From positions 42,250 through 106,249 of the forward strand of contig DASRAU010000031.1 in NCBI GenBank assembly GCA_035638075.1: a DNA stretch of 64,000 bases, in the 5' to 3' direction. The stretch's first letter is position 1. Every line of letters begins with the position of its first letter. Positions 9,345 through 17,507 of this stretch are shown one piece after another. The notes under the pieces were generated by a model. The model was not told the DNA's origin. It ran no database searches and saw nothing but the letters and a program-made list of their open reading frames with translations. The position numbers and the translations under genes are program-made. This DNA comes from DASRAU01 sp035638075. GTDB lineage: Bacteria > Acidobacteriota > Polarisedimenticolia > Gp22-AA2.

Positions 9345-10565
9345 ATGATCCTGATGGATCCGAAGGACGCCGGGAAGCCCCCGCGCATCTCCTTCGACGA
9401 GAGCAAGGCGGTCGGGGCGAACATCAAGGTGATCGGCGTCGGCGGCGGCGGCAGCAACGCCGTCAACCGCATGATCGCGTCGGGCCTGCAGGGCGTCGAG
9501 TTCATGGTGGCGAACACCGACGTGCAGGCGCTCAAGGGGGCGAAGGCCCCGCTGAAACTGCAGATCGGCTCGAAGCTCACCAAGGGGCTCGGCGCCGGCT
9601 CGAACCCCGAGGTCGGCCGCCAGGCCGCACTCGAGGACTCGGAGAAGATCATCGAAGCGCTGCAGGGCTCCGACATGGTGTTCATCACCTCGGGCCTCGG
9701 CGGCGGCACCGGCACGGGCTCCGTGCCGATCATCGCGTCGCTGGCGTCCGAGCTGGGCGCGCTGGTCGTCGCGGTCGTCACCAAGCCCTTCGCGTTCGAA
9801 GGGAAGAAGCGCCGCGACCAGGCGGAAGAGGGGCTGAAGGAGCTGCAGAACTCCGTCGACACCGTCATCTGCATCCCGAACGAGAAGCTGCTGAACTCCG
9901 TGGACAAGGCCATGCCGCTCGGCGCCGCGTTCCTGTTCGCCGACGACGTGCTGCGCCAGGCGGTGCAGGGCATCTCCGACCTCATCACCATCCCCGGCGA
10001 GATCAACCTCGACTTCGCCGACGTGCGCACCATCATGAGCGGCATGGGGATGGCGCTCATGGGAACCGGCATCTCCAACAGCGGCCCGACGCGGGCGGTC
10101 GAGGCGGCGCAGAAGGCCATCTCGTCGCCGCTGCTCGAGGACGCGACCATCGACGGCGCCCGCGGGATTCTCATGAACGTCACCGGCGGCCCCGACATGA
10201 CCCTGCACGAGGTGGCCGAGGCGGCGAGCATCGTCCAGCGCTCCGCCGACGCCGACGCCAACATCATCTTCGGCACCGTCATCGACCGCGAGATGGCCGA
10301 GCAGGTCAAGATCACCGTCATCGCCACCGGCTTCAACCGCGAGGAGATGGCCAAGACCGAGGCGGCGAAGAGGACCGCTGTTGTTCCCGCACCCGCGCCG
10401 CAGGCGCGCGTGAATCTCGACACCCCGGCGTTCCTGCGCCGCGCCCCGTCGGCGGCTCCGTCGAGCCCGTCCCTGAACAACGCCGATCCGGGCACGACGC
10501 TGCACTACGCGCCGCTCCCGGACGACCTGGAGATCCCGACGTTCCTGCGCCGGCAGCTCGACTGA
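9345..10565 (+). CDS. ftsZ: Cell division GTPase FtsZ
   Basis: FtsZ is the tubulin-like GTPase that forms the division ring. The 406-residue protein has the nucleotide-binding [14 protein letters not shown], the tubulin signature [10 protein letters not shown] near residue 111, the [12 protein letters not shown]7 synergy-loop region near residue 215, a short variable linker (about residues 325-390) and a C-terminal conserved peptide [13 protein letters not shown] for FtsA and other partners. I choose the ATG at 9345 because GGAGG lies at 9332-9336, a good ribosome-binding distance; an in-frame ATG at 9330 has none. A hairpin follows the gene. Confidence 0.98.
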   Translation: MILMDPKDAGKPPRISFDESKAVGANIKVIGVGGGGSNAVNRMIASGLQGVEFMVANTDVQALKGAKAPLKLQIGSKLTKGLGAGSNPEVGRQAALEDSEKIIEALQGSDMVFITSGLGGGTGTGSVPIIASLASELGALVVAVVTKPFAFEGKKRRDQAEEGLKELQNSVDTVICIPNEKLLNSVDKAMPLGAAFLFADDVLRQAVQGISDLITIPGEINLDFADVRTIMSGMGMALMGTGISNSGPTRAVEAAQKAISSPLLEDATIDGARGILMNVTGGPDMTLHEVAEAASIVQRSADADANIIFGTVIDREMAEQVKITVIATGFNREEMAKTEAAKRTAVVPAPAPQARVNLDTPAFLRRAPSAAPSSPSLNNADPGTTLHYAPLPDDLEIPTFLRRQLD

Positions 10566-10617
10566 CTGCGAGGCGCGCTCGGCAGATGTGGTGACGGATA
10601 GGATGGCCTGAAGCGAA

Positions 10618-10642
10618 GACCCCGGGCGGGGGGCCCGGGGTC
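10618..10642 (+). terminator. Hairpin after ftsZ, probable terminator
   Basis: A perfect 10-bp inverted repeat, GACCCCGGGC and GCCCGGGGTC, with a 5-base loop, lies between ftsZ and the next gene. It would make a very stable stem. There is no T-run after it, so it is either a weak intrinsic terminator or an mRNA-end or processing hairpin for the dcw operon. Confidence 0.5.
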
Positions 10643-10675
10643 GCTTCGAACTTGGGTCCGGAAGGGGGGCGCGTC

Positions 10676-11638
10676 ATGGCGGGCCACTACAAGATCCTGG
10701 TCGCCGACGATCGCGAGGACAACCGCGGCCTGCTGCGCGAGTGGCTGACGGCCCAGGACTACCACGTCCGCTGCGCCCGCGACGGGCGCGAAGCGCTGGA
10801 GCTGGCGCGCCAGGACCCGCCCGACCTCATCCTGCTCGACAAGGTGATGCCCGAAGTGGACGGCCTCGCCGTCGCCCGCGAGCTGAAGCGCGAAGACCGC
10901 TTCGCCTCGGTGCCCATCATCGTCCTGACCGGGCAGGACGACTCGCGCCGCGGCGCCATCTACGACGAGGCCTCGGCGGACGACTTGATTCTCAAGCCGC
11001 TGCGCTTCGAGGAGGTGGACACCCGGGTCCGCACCATGCTCAAGAAGCGCGAGGTCTTCCGCGCCCTCGAGCGCGCCAACGCCGAGCTGCGGCTCGCCAA
11101 CCAGCGGATGGAGACGCTGTCGCGCCTCGACGAGAAGACCGACCTCAACAACTACCGCTTCTTCATCGAGCGCCTCACCGAGCAGTTCAAGCTGGTGCGG
11201 CGCTACGGCTCCAACCTGACCATCGTCATGTTCGACCTCGACCACTTCAAGGCCGTCAACGACCGCCACGGCCATGTCGTCGGCGACAAGGTCCTGAAGC
11301 AGTTCGGGCAGATCATGGTGCGCACGGCGCGCGAGACCGATCTCGTGGCGCGCTACGGCGGCGAGGAGTTCGCCATCCTGCTGCCGCACACGTCCGCAGC
11401 GCAGGGGCAGCGCCTCGCCGAGCGGGTGCGCAAGTCGACCGAAGGCTTCGCGTTCGAGGGGAACGGCAACCCGGTCGGCGTGACCGTCTCGGCCGGGGTC
11501 GCCACGTTCCCGATCAACGACCGCATCGTCGAGCCGCACGACCTCATTCAGGCTGCCGACCTGGCCCTCTACCGGGCCAAAGAGCTGGGGCGGAACCGGA
11601 CGCACGTCGACGAGCGGTCGCTCGTCAGCCTCTACTGA
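10676..11638 (+). CDS. Receiver-GGDEF diguanylate cyclase
   Basis: This PleD-like response regulator probably makes cyclic di-GMP when phosphorylated. The 320-residue protein has an N-terminal receiver (KILVADDRED, acceptor Asp in LILLDKVMP, switch Thr in IVLTG, Lys in LILKPL), a short coiled linker (about 125-160), and a GGDEF domain with active-site RYGGEEFAILLP. An intact inhibitory I-site, RETD, sits five residues before GGEEF. The ATG at 10676 follows a purine-rich GGAAGGGGGG; an upstream TTG at 10652 is less likely. It overlaps the convergent cupin gene by 14 bases. Confidence 0.95.
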   Translation: MAGHYKILVADDREDNRGLLREWLTAQDYHVRCARDGREALELARQDPPDLILLDKVMPEVDGLAVARELKREDRFASVPIIVLTGQDDSRRGAIYDEASADDLILKPLRFEEVDTRVRTMLKKREVFRALERANAELRLANQRMETLSRLDEKTDLNNYRFFIERLTEQFKLVRRYGSNLTIVMFDLDHFKAVNDRHGHVVGDKVLKQFGQIMVRTARETDLVARYGGEEFAILLPHTSAAQGQRLAERVRKSTEGFAFEGNGNPVGVTVSAGVATFPINDRIVEPHDLIQAADLALYRAKELGRNRTHVDERSLVSLY

Positions 11639-12074
11639 AAGCGGCAGGCCCGCCCGGCGCGGCGGGCACCAACCCGTATCTGGACATGACGGCGATCAGG
11701 GCGCCTTTGTCGGGCGCCCCTCCGGCGTTGAGCACCGTCGCGACGTCCTTGAAGTACTGCGCCCCGATGTCCGGAGAGTTGACGATGAGCGCCCGCGCCG
11801 TCTCTGGAAAGGGGTTGGAGAAAGCATGGACCACCCCTTTCGGGGTGCTCATGCTCTGACCGACGGAGAGATCCCTCGTTTCCGAGCCGACCGTATACCG
11901 GAGGACTCCCTCGAGCACGTACACACATTCTTCGTTGTTCGAATGGCTGTGTGGAGGAGGCACATTCGAACCAGGGGGGACCGTCAGTTCGAACAGGCCG
12001 AGGCTCCCGGTGCCGGAGCCGTCGGCGATGTAGTTGATGCTGAGCTGACCAATCTTGATGACGTTCGAGCTCAT
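11625..12074 (-). CDS. Small single-domain cupin protein
   Basis: This 149-residue protein is one cupin beta-barrel. Cupin motif 1 is visible as PPHSHSNNEECVYVLEG (two His and the Glu that normally bind metal) and motif 2 as PKGVVHAFSNP (the third His). The substrate cannot be told from sequence; such stand-alone cupins include dioxygenases, isomerases and sensors. The ATG at 12074 has an AGGGAGG ribosome site 6 bases upstream; the frame is open much further but reads through the neighbouring genes. It is divergent from the ribbon-helix-helix gene, and its 3' end overlaps the diguanylate cyclase gene. Confidence 0.85.
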   Translation of the reverse strand: MSSNVIKIGQLSINYIADGSGTGSLGLFELTVPPGSNVPPPHSHSNNEECVYVLEGVLRYTVGSETRDLSVGQSMSTPKGVVHAFSNPFPETARALIVNSPDIGAQYFKDVATVLNAGGAPDKGALIAVMSRYGLVPAAPGGPAAFSRG

Positions 12075-12168
12075 GGTCTTCCTCCCTTGAATCACGATGA
12101 AGCCGGAAGTGTAGACGGCCTGGCCGTCGTCCATGGCCAGCGCGGAGCGGTTGACGAAAACACCTGGT

Positions 12169-12192
12169 CTTGACATATCTTGACATGTCAAG
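12169..12192. promoter_or_regulatory. Palindromic operator before the RHH gene
   Basis: CTTGACATGTCAAG at 12179-12192 is a perfect 14-bp palindrome, and its half-site CTTGACAT occurs once more at 12169-12176, ten bases away in direct orientation. Spaced half-sites like this are typical of ribbon-helix-helix repressor operators. They lie directly ahead of the RHH start codon at 12205 and in the gap shared with the divergent cupin gene. TTGACA within the half-site could also act as a -35 element. Confidence 0.65.
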
Positions 12193-12204
12193 GCGAGGTG
12201 CTTC

Positions 12205-12417
12205 GTGGCGCACGTCAAGGTCAGTTCGAAGGTGGACGAATCGGCCTGGCGGGAGTTGAAGGACCTCGCGGCGGAATCCCACCAGTCGATCTCCGGCGTG
12301 CTGACGGAAGCGATCCGTGAATATGTTGCGCGGCGCCGCGTCCGACCCGACGTCCTGAAGCACCTCGAGGACTCGCTGTCCGCGAACGAGCAGCTGGGCC
12401 GCCTGCTTGCCAGGTAG
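12205..12417 (+). CDS. Ribbon-helix-helix DNA-binding protein (antitoxin-like)
   Basis: This 70-residue protein has the RHH pattern: a short beta strand (HVKVSSKVDE), then two helices (SAWRELKDLAAES and SISGVLTEAIREYVARR), followed by a short charged tail. RHH dimers bind DNA through the paired strand, often as autorepressing antitoxins. It starts at GTG with GAGGT 6 bases upstream, right after the palindrome at 12179-12192. No toxin gene follows; the next gene is the MerB homologue, about 110 bases downstream. It may be a solitary transcription regulator of itself, the cupin or the MerB gene. Confidence 0.75.
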   Translation: MAHVKVSSKVDESAWRELKDLAAESHQSISGVLTEAIREYVARRRVRPDVLKHLEDSLSANEQLGRLLAR

Positions 12418-12527
12418 GCCGCGCTCGAGCGCCGCGAGTGCTGAGATGTGAGCGCCGCGCGCGCGACTTCAGGGACGCGTGCTAGGCTTTCGCCGCTCGC
12501 CCGCCTTCGATCGGGGCCGCGTCGCGC

Positions 12528-13208
12528 ATGGACTTCGATACCAGGGTCAAGGTCGCCATCTACACCGCCACGGCTGAGAGCGGCCGCGTGCCCGCCCTGG
12601 CGGACGTGGCGCACCGGGTCCAGGCATCGCCCGAGGCCGTGACCGAAGCCTTCGCACGCCTGCGCGCCAGTCGGTTGCTCTGGCTGGAGCCGGATGGCAT
12701 CACCATCCGGATCGCGCCCCCCTTCTCGGCTGTCCCGACCCAGCACCTCGTCAGCGTGGCCGGCATCGACTACTTCGCCACCTGCGCCTGGGATGCCCTC
12801 GGCATCGTCGCCGCCCTGCGGCAGACGGGGGTCGTCCATTCGCGGTGCGAGCAGAGCCTGGAACCGCTCGAGCTCGATGTTCCTCTCAAAGGCCCGGACC
12901 CTTCGCCCTGGCTCTTCCACTGCCTCGTTCCGGCCGCCAAATGGTGGGACGACCTCGTCTTCACCTGAAACAACATGCTGTTCTTCCGGTCGGAAGAACT
13001 CATCCGCGCATGGTGCCAGGCCCGAGCCGTTCCGCCCCGGCCGGTGGTCCGGATGGATCAGCTGTGGCACCTGGCCGTGACCTGGTACGGCACCCGACTC
13101 GAGCCGGTCTCGCGTCGCCCCGCCGCCGCCGAGATGCGGCAGATCTTCGAGTCCATCGGTCTGCGCGGTGACTTCTGGGATCCGCAAGCGGACTCGTTCC
13201 GCCAGTGA
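12528..13208 (+). CDS. Organomercurial lyase (MerB)-family protein, probable selenoprotein
   Basis: Two same-frame segments, 12528-12965 and 12969-13208, are separated by one TGA at 12966-12968. Read through, they give 226 residues. An N-terminal winged-helix-like part (about 1-65) precedes a MerB catalytic core. MerB of plasmid R831b uses Cys96, Asp99 and Cys159 to cleave carbon-mercury bonds; here CAWD gives Cys86 and Asp89. The TGA (codon 147) falls at the Cys159 equivalent, just before NNMLFFRSEEL, which aligns with the HVHFFAS region. A perfect hairpin with a GGUC loop begins 11 bases after the TGA. I therefore read the TGA as selenocysteine. A nonsense mutation or sequencing error is the alternative. 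Substrate specificity is unproven, as many distant family members have no known role. Confidence 0.75.
12980..12999 (+). promoter_or_regulatory. SECIS-like hairpin after in-frame UGA
   Basis: GTTCTTCC and GGAAGAAC form a perfect 8-bp stem with loop GGTC at 12988-12991, wholly inside the downstream coding sequence. The loop starts 19 bases after the UGA. Bacterial SECIS elements sit just downstream of UGA, with a G in the first loop positions; the E. coli fdhF element has a GGUCU loop at nearly the same distance. This matches well, except that I see no bulged U in the stem. Confidence 0.7.
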
Positions 13209-13318
13209 GCGCGATCGTCCGGGCCTCAGCCGTTACTGAGTCGAAGCGAGCTCCGCGCTCGCCTCGATGAGGGAGAGCACCTCCACGGTCGCCGAAGACC
13301 TTCCGGTGCGCCTGCGCC

Positions 13319-13774
13319 CTACCGCTCCAGCCTGGAGAGCAGCGCGGTCAGCGAACCATCCAGCGTGTTCGTCTCGGGGACCTTCCCATCGGGCGTCAGG
13401 TGGTCGATCGCGGCCGGCAGCAAGGCGGCGAGAATCGACCCGGCTTCGGACGCCGGGACGCCCGCCTGGCGCGCGAACTGCCCGATCGTCTCGTGGCCCA
13501 GGACGTCGGTCACCTGCGCCGCGGAGACCGGCGGGTTGGGCCCGGTGGAGATCCAGCTCGACATCATGTCGCCCAGTCCTTTGCTCTGGAAGGCGCCGAT
13601 CAACCCGGCCAGCCCGCCGCTGCCTCCGACGGAGGCGTCCTTCGTGCTCAGCAATCCCGCCAGGGCGGTGAGGATCTGCGGGTTCTTGGCCACCAGGGTC
13701 GCCAGCCCCGCGAGGCCTCCGGATTCGGCCTGCCCGCCCATCGCTTGCTTCAGGATTCCATCGAGAAAACCCAT
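13319..13774 (-). CDS. YidB/DUF937-family protein
   Basis: This 151-residue protein starts MGFLDGILKQAMGG, followed by a Gly/Ala-rich region (GLAGLATLVAKNPQIL, GGSGGLAGLIGAFQSKGLGDMMSSWI) and ends with ILAALLPAAIDHLTPDGKVP. That pattern is characteristic of the YidB family, whose function is not established. The ATG at 13774 has a purine-rich ribosome site (GAGAGGGG) upstream; an open frame extends further to 13882 without it. It is convergent with the MerB homologue, about 110 bases away, and follows the gene at 13890-14354 on the same strand. Confidence 0.85.
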   Translation of the reverse strand: MGFLDGILKQAMGGQAESGGLAGLATLVAKNPQILTALAGLLSTKDASVGGSGGLAGLIGAFQSKGLGDMMSSWISTGPNPPVSAAQVTDVLGHETIGQFARQAGVPASEAGSILAALLPAAIDHLTPDGKVPETNTLDGSLTALLSRLER

Positions 13775-13889
13775 GACTTCCCCTCTCCTGCGGCGGTGAG
13801 CCGCCGCGCGCCGGTGCGTTTCCGTCGCTTGTCTCGGTGCCGGCATCCTACGCCAACCGCACCGCCGTGGGTCAACCTCCACGACCTGG

Positions 13890-14354
13890 TCAGGCCTGAT
13901 CGTTGGGGTCGAGCTTGTCCAGGATTTCCAGCCGCTGTTCGGTCCTCCGGGTCACCCGCCGGAGGATGAGCGCGCAGCCGAAGCCCCCCACGACAATCGC
14001 CAGGAGCAACACGCTGACCCAGGGCGCCCGGAAGATGAATCCGACGATGAGGGCCGTGGCGTAAAGCCAGAGTCGAGGGTGCGCAGTGCGCCAGAAACTC
14101 TGAGCGCCGGCGTCGTCGCACAGCTCGGAGTCGAGCCCCAGCGCCGCCAGCTTCTTCATCATGGCGCGGGCCATCTCTTCGTCGCCCGGATCGAAGGGGA
14201 TGTCGACCTCGCGGCCCTTCGTGAGCCGCTTGAACGCCGCCGCGACCTGGTCGGCGTCCATCTCGGCTTCGTCTTCGAGCAGCGCGCTCAGGGATGGTGG
14301 CAGCACGGAGGGCGCGCCGGCCGGTGGCCAACCTTTGATCCTGACGGTGGGCAT
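13890..14354 (-). CDS. Uncharacterised membrane protein, 154 aa
   Basis: I do not recognise this family. The N-terminal half (about 1-90) is soluble and acidic, with a motif-like stretch REVDIPFDPGDEEMA followed by a helix that resembles a small alpha-beta domain. Two adjacent membrane segments follow near residues 95-112 and 115-132, and the C-terminus is charged. An integral protein with both ends in the cytoplasm fits. It lies on the minus strand between the YidB-like gene and the alpha/beta-hydrolase gene and may be cotranscribed with them. Confidence 0.6.
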   Translation of the reverse strand: MPTVRIKGWPPAGAPSVLPPSLSALLEDEAEMDADQVAAAFKRLTKGREVDIPFDPGDEEMARAMMKKLAALGLDSELCDDAGAQSFWRTAHPRLWLYATALIVGFIFRAPWVSVLLLAIVVGGFGCALILRRVTRRTEQRLEILDKLDPNDQA

Positions 14355-14384
14355 GGCTTCAGGGGTCCTCGGCCCGGGCGCGGT

Positions 14385-15443
14385 TCACATCCGGCCGGCG
14401 TCCACGTCGTGGAGGAACCGGATCACGCCGTCCATGTAGACGGCCTGGTCGTCGTACATGTCCAGGTGGCTGCCGTTGGGGCAGTAGAGGTATCTCCCCT
14501 TCCGGAGCTTGCCGGCCATCATCTCCATGTGCGCCGGGTCCATCGTGTCGTAGCGCGCGCCGATCACGAGGGTGGGGACGGTGATCTTCGGGAGGTCGGC
14601 GGTGCGGTCCCAGTTCACCAGCTTGCCGCTGGCGCCGAGCTCGCTCGGGCCCTGCATGGGGACGTAGATCTCCCGGTTGAGGTGCGCGAAGGCCCGGTTC
14701 ACGGGGTCGGGCCAGTCGGCCGCGGGCATCCTCAGGAGATGCTTCTCGTAGTGGTTCGGCAGCAGCAGCTCCATGTAACGCGGGTCTTCGGTCTTCCCGG
14801 CGGCTTCGAGCTTTTTGATCTCCAGAAGCGCGGTCTGGTCCATCGCGGGCATGAGGACTTTCCTGGCGTACTCGTTGTAGGCCGGGATGCTGGCCATCAT
14901 GTTGGAAATGACGAGTCCCTTGAGGTGCTCCTGGTGCGCCAGCGCGTACTCGAGGGCGAGGACTCCGCCCCAGGAGTGTCCGAGCAGGTAGAGATTGTCG
15001 TGGTCGAGCCGCAGGGCCTGGCGCACCTGCTCGACTTCGTCCACGAAGCGCGGGATCTCCCACAAGGACGGCTCGTGCGGCTGGTCGCTGTAGAACGACC
15101 CGAGCTGGTCGTAGTAGTAGTACTCGACGCCGGCCCCCGGGAAGTAGCTGTCGAACGCCTCGAAGTACTCGTGCGTCGCCGCCGGCCCCCCGTGCAGCAG
15201 CAGCACCTTGACCCGCGGATTGTTCCCCACCCGCTTGGTCCAGACGCGGAACTGCCCCTTGGGCGTCCGGATCGGGATCATGCGGGCTCCGCCGGAGAGG
15301 CGGTCGGGGCGGGCGCTGTTGTCGAGGTAGGTCGCGGAAGCGGCGACGGGAGGAGCAGCGGCAGGCGGAGCGGGTGCGGGGGGATGGGCGCTGCAGGAGA
15401 TGACGGTGAACAGGGCCGCGGCCAGTGCGAGGATCTGTCTCAT
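14385..15443 (-). CDS. Proline iminopeptidase-like alpha/beta hydrolase, lipoprotein
   Basis: This 352-residue serine hydrolase resembles proline iminopeptidases and tricorn-associated aminopeptidases, which release N-terminal residues from small peptides. It has the oxyanion motif LLLHGGPAATHEY near residue 80, the nucleophile elbow GHSWGGVLALEYA near residue 135 (Ser in GxSxG), Asp in IGARYDTMDP, and His in PNGSHLDMYD. The N-terminus has a signal peptide ending in the lipobox-like VISC, so it is probably a lipid-anchored envelope enzyme. The ATG at 15443 overlaps the stop of the upstream gene (ATGA), so the two genes are translationally coupled. Confidence 0.88.
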   Translation of the reverse strand: MRQILALAAALFTVISCSAHPPAPAPPAAAPPVAASATYLDNSARPDRLSGGARMIPIRTPKGQFRVWTKRVGNNPRVKVLLLHGGPAATHEYFEAFDSYFPGAGVEYYYYDQLGSFYSDQPHEPSLWEIPRFVDEVEQVRQALRLDHDNLYLLGHSWGGVLALEYALAHQEHLKGLVISNMMASIPAYNEYARKVLMPAMDQTALLEIKKLEAAGKTEDPRYMELLLPNHYEKHLLRMPAADWPDPVNRAFAHLNREIYVPMQGPSELGASGKLVNWDRTADLPKITVPTLVIGARYDTMDPAHMEMMAGKLRKGRYLYCPNGSHLDMYDDQAVYMDGVIRFLHDVDAGRM

Positions 15444-15883
15444 GACACCTCGTGTCGGGGAATCTTCTCCAGGTCGGGCTCGACGAACCGCGCCCGCGCC
15501 TCCGGGGAGAACAGCACCTCCGCGGAGTAGTGCGTCAGCATGATCTTCGCATCCAGCATCCGCGGATTGTGGGCGATGAACTCGGCCGCCGATGCGGCCG
15601 CCGGGGAGGTCGCCATGAAGTGGCGCACCGCGAGGATCCACGCCCGCGTGAGCGTCTCGTGGTACTTCGCGACCGGAACGTTGTGGTGCCGGATGAAGGC
15701 CTGAAGGGCGTCCCGCATCGACGTCAGCGCCGTCTCCGTGTCGTGCTCCGCCAGGAGGATGTAAGCGAGCCGGATGTGGGCGCGGTGGTCGAATGCGGCC
15801 GGCTCGATCCGACCGGAGGCGAAGTCGTCGGAGAAGCGGCGATCATCGGGAGACAGCGAGTGGCGCATCAGGATTCCGGGCAT
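15440..15883 (-). CDS. Conserved hypothetical protein, 147 aa
   Basis: This is a soluble all-helical protein with the pattern FDHRAHIRLAYILLAEHD, then VAKYHETLTRAWILAV and SPEARARFVEPDLEKIP. I have seen this pattern in many unrelated bacteria as a conserved family without a known role. The conserved His residues in the HRAH and KYHET motifs could bind metal, but that is a guess. It ends four bases inside the start of the lipoprotein hydrolase gene, so it is the first gene of a two-gene unit. Upstream, GC content drops into the island at 15925-18977. Confidence 0.7.
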   Translation of the reverse strand: MPGILMRHSLSPDDRRFSDDFASGRIEPAAFDHRAHIRLAYILLAEHDTETALTSMRDALQAFIRHHNVPVAKYHETLTRAWILAVRHFMATSPAAASAAEFIAHNPRMLDAKIMLTHYSAEVLFSPEARARFVEPDLEKIPRHEVS

Positions 15884-15924
15884 GCAACTTCGTGAACGAG
15901 TCCCGCTATCATCGTATGGTGTGG

Positions 15925-16560
15925 CTATGAGTCCTCGAGGTCACCGCTCTTCCGAAACAACGACTTGAAGGCCTGCTTGTATTCCTTATCGTTCTCAAGA
16001 GCGTTGATATCCACAGCGTAGTTGACAACTGAGAGCAGCCGCTCATTAATGAAACTCTTCTTGCCATCCTTCCCCTGGAACTTGAAGTAGGCGCCCAGAA
16101 CCCGAACGCCTTGCTTATTGAGCGCTCGGACCAGTGGCACGAAGTCTCCATCTCCTGTCACGAGCACGGTAATATCGATCTTGCCGTCCAAGCCGACTTG
16201 AAGGGCGTCAACGGCGAGGGCGACATCGATGCCCTTCTCCCCGTGCGTCTGAGACATGGGCAGGTACTTGGGCTCAACTCCCGAATGCATTAGGTCGTGA
16301 TGTAAATTGCGGTCCGATCGGAGTTGCTCCGGTGTGGCATTCTTGCTAGTGAAGAGCCCCTGGTGCCAGGCCGCATACACAACCTTGTAGCTTGCGTATC
16401 CCTGCTCCTTGTCGGCGATGAACGTTTCGATGAACGCGTGAAGCGGCTGAAACCGGATCCAGCCTAGGTCGCGCTCATGGTAGTAGTAATATTGAGCATA
16501 TCGGAAGAAAGACCCGTCGTAGAACACACCGATCCGACATATAGAGTTACTCGAGGCCAT
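15925..16560 (-). CDS. NYN (PIN-like) domain ribonuclease
   Basis: The 211-residue protein is a LabA/NYN-type nuclease with a PIN-like fold. It has an acidic residue in the first strand (IGVFYDGSFF), a second acidic site in EKGIDVALAVDAL, and a third in VLVTGDGDFVPLVRALN. These acidic positions bind the catalytic metal in the family, which cuts RNA. The C-terminal part (about 165-211) is charged and may be a separate small domain. Base composition is clearly more AT-rich than in genes outside the island, suggesting transfer. The neighbouring HEPN and DUF4145 genes suggest an RNA-targeting defence context. Confidence 0.82.
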   Translation of the reverse strand: MASSNSICRIGVFYDGSFFRYAQYYYYHERDLGWIRFQPLHAFIETFIADKEQGYASYKVVYAAWHQGLFTSKNATPEQLRSDRNLHHDLMHSGVEPKYLPMSQTHGEKGIDVALAVDALQVGLDGKIDITVLVTGDGDFVPLVRALNKQGVRVLGAYFKFQGKDGKKSFINERLLSVVNYAVDINALENDKEYKQAFKSLFRKSGDLEDS

Positions 16561-16715
16561 CGACTTCTCCCACCCTAATCCTGTCGCGCTAACGCCACTC
16601 AGACTACGCTTTCGACCTCACGTCAAGGAGATCGACCAATTCGCAGATAGGTCGGGTTCGAACTCACATAAACTCGTAACCCCCTGCCCTGATCGCTTCG
16701 CGACATCGATCCCCG

Positions 16716-17507
16716 TCAGTTGAGAAGTTGACGGGAGAGACTCTTCGTTATCTCCCAGAACATCTTGGAATCATGCTCTGACAGTTCAATACCCAAAGAA
16801 CGCTGTTTCTCTGGGTGTATCAGATTCCGACAATCTCGGAGAACGACTGCAATATCCTTCCCGGAGCGAGTAATCCAGCCAAGCTCGTGAGCCACATCGA
16901 TATAGCCCCGCAGCGTCCATTCCGCCAGCGGGAGGGGTTTCCTGGTCTTTCTGTCAATCGGAGCCTGTCTTGCTTTGAATAGAGGCGCCTTATCAGGCAT
17001 TGCGTTCGCCCGTGCGACGAACAGCGCTTCTAGGAGGCCACCCATCATTACCGTGGCGGCCAAGTGAGCTCCAGAGCTGATACACCGTTGGCATTCCTCC
17101 CAGCGGGTGCCTAGAATGCGTTGCATGAATAACTCCGCCACTAGCGTTGAGAATCTTGGCGGAATCTCACTCGATGTAGTTGATCCACGAGGAATAAGGT
17201 AGTGAGCTCTCAGCGCGCGCACCTGAGACATCGCCTCTTTGATTGCCTTCAGGTACCCACGCGTTGAAGTGAAGCGATCAGTTCCCTCCAGAATTCTCTG
17301 GAAGGGCAGATCAACAGCGGACAAGTCGGGTCCAGTCGTTATTGCAAGACCTGGCCTGTGTGATCGAAACCATGAATGCGCGATCGCCTTGAGCAGGTCC
17401 CGATCGTCATTATTTCTAATTTGACGATCCTTGTGTCGGGCAACGACAGCCTGCCCCCGGCGCAGTTCTTCAAGGACAGTGCTCAAGGTCACCTGGGGAT
17501 CGATCAT
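16716..17507 (-). CDS. HEPN-like protein, 263 aa
   Basis: I do not recognise a named family. The C-terminal two thirds has features of a HEPN domain: a helix CISSGAHLAATVMMGGLLEALFVARA (split here as residues near 145-170) and, near residue 230, RDCRNLIHPE, matching the R-N-x-x-H motif of HEPN ribonucleases. The N-terminal 120 residues are helical and unassigned. Its start overlaps the stop of the upstream gene by four bases (ATGA), so they form a two-gene unit, which could be a toxin with partner or a defence pair. Composition is AT-rich relative to the flanks. Confidence 0.6.
   Translation of the reverse strand: MIDPQVTLSTVLEELRRGQAVVARHKDRQIRNNDDRDLLKAIAHSWFRSHRPGLAITTGPDLSAVDLPFQRILEGTDRFTSTRGYLKAIKEAMSQVRALRAHYLIPRGSTTSSEIPPRFSTLVAELFMQRILGTRWEECQRCISSGAHLAATVMMGGLLEALFVARANAMPDKAPLFKARQAPIDRKTRKPLPLAEWTLRGYIDVAHELGWITRSGKDIAVVLRDCRNLIHPEKQRSLGIELSEHDSKMFWEITKSLSRQLLN

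Noticed and set aside
12975..13208. A separate 77-codon gene beginning with ATG after the TGA in the MerB-like gene
   Set aside because: It is in the same frame as the upstream part and continues the MerB alignment without loss of residues. It has no ribosome site, and the hairpin lies on its start region.
16640..16700. T-arm-like sequence GAGTTCGAACCCGACC on the minus strand, a possible tRNA or attachment site at the island
   Set aside because: I could not find matching acceptor, D-arm or anticodon stems around it, nor a second copy at the other island end.
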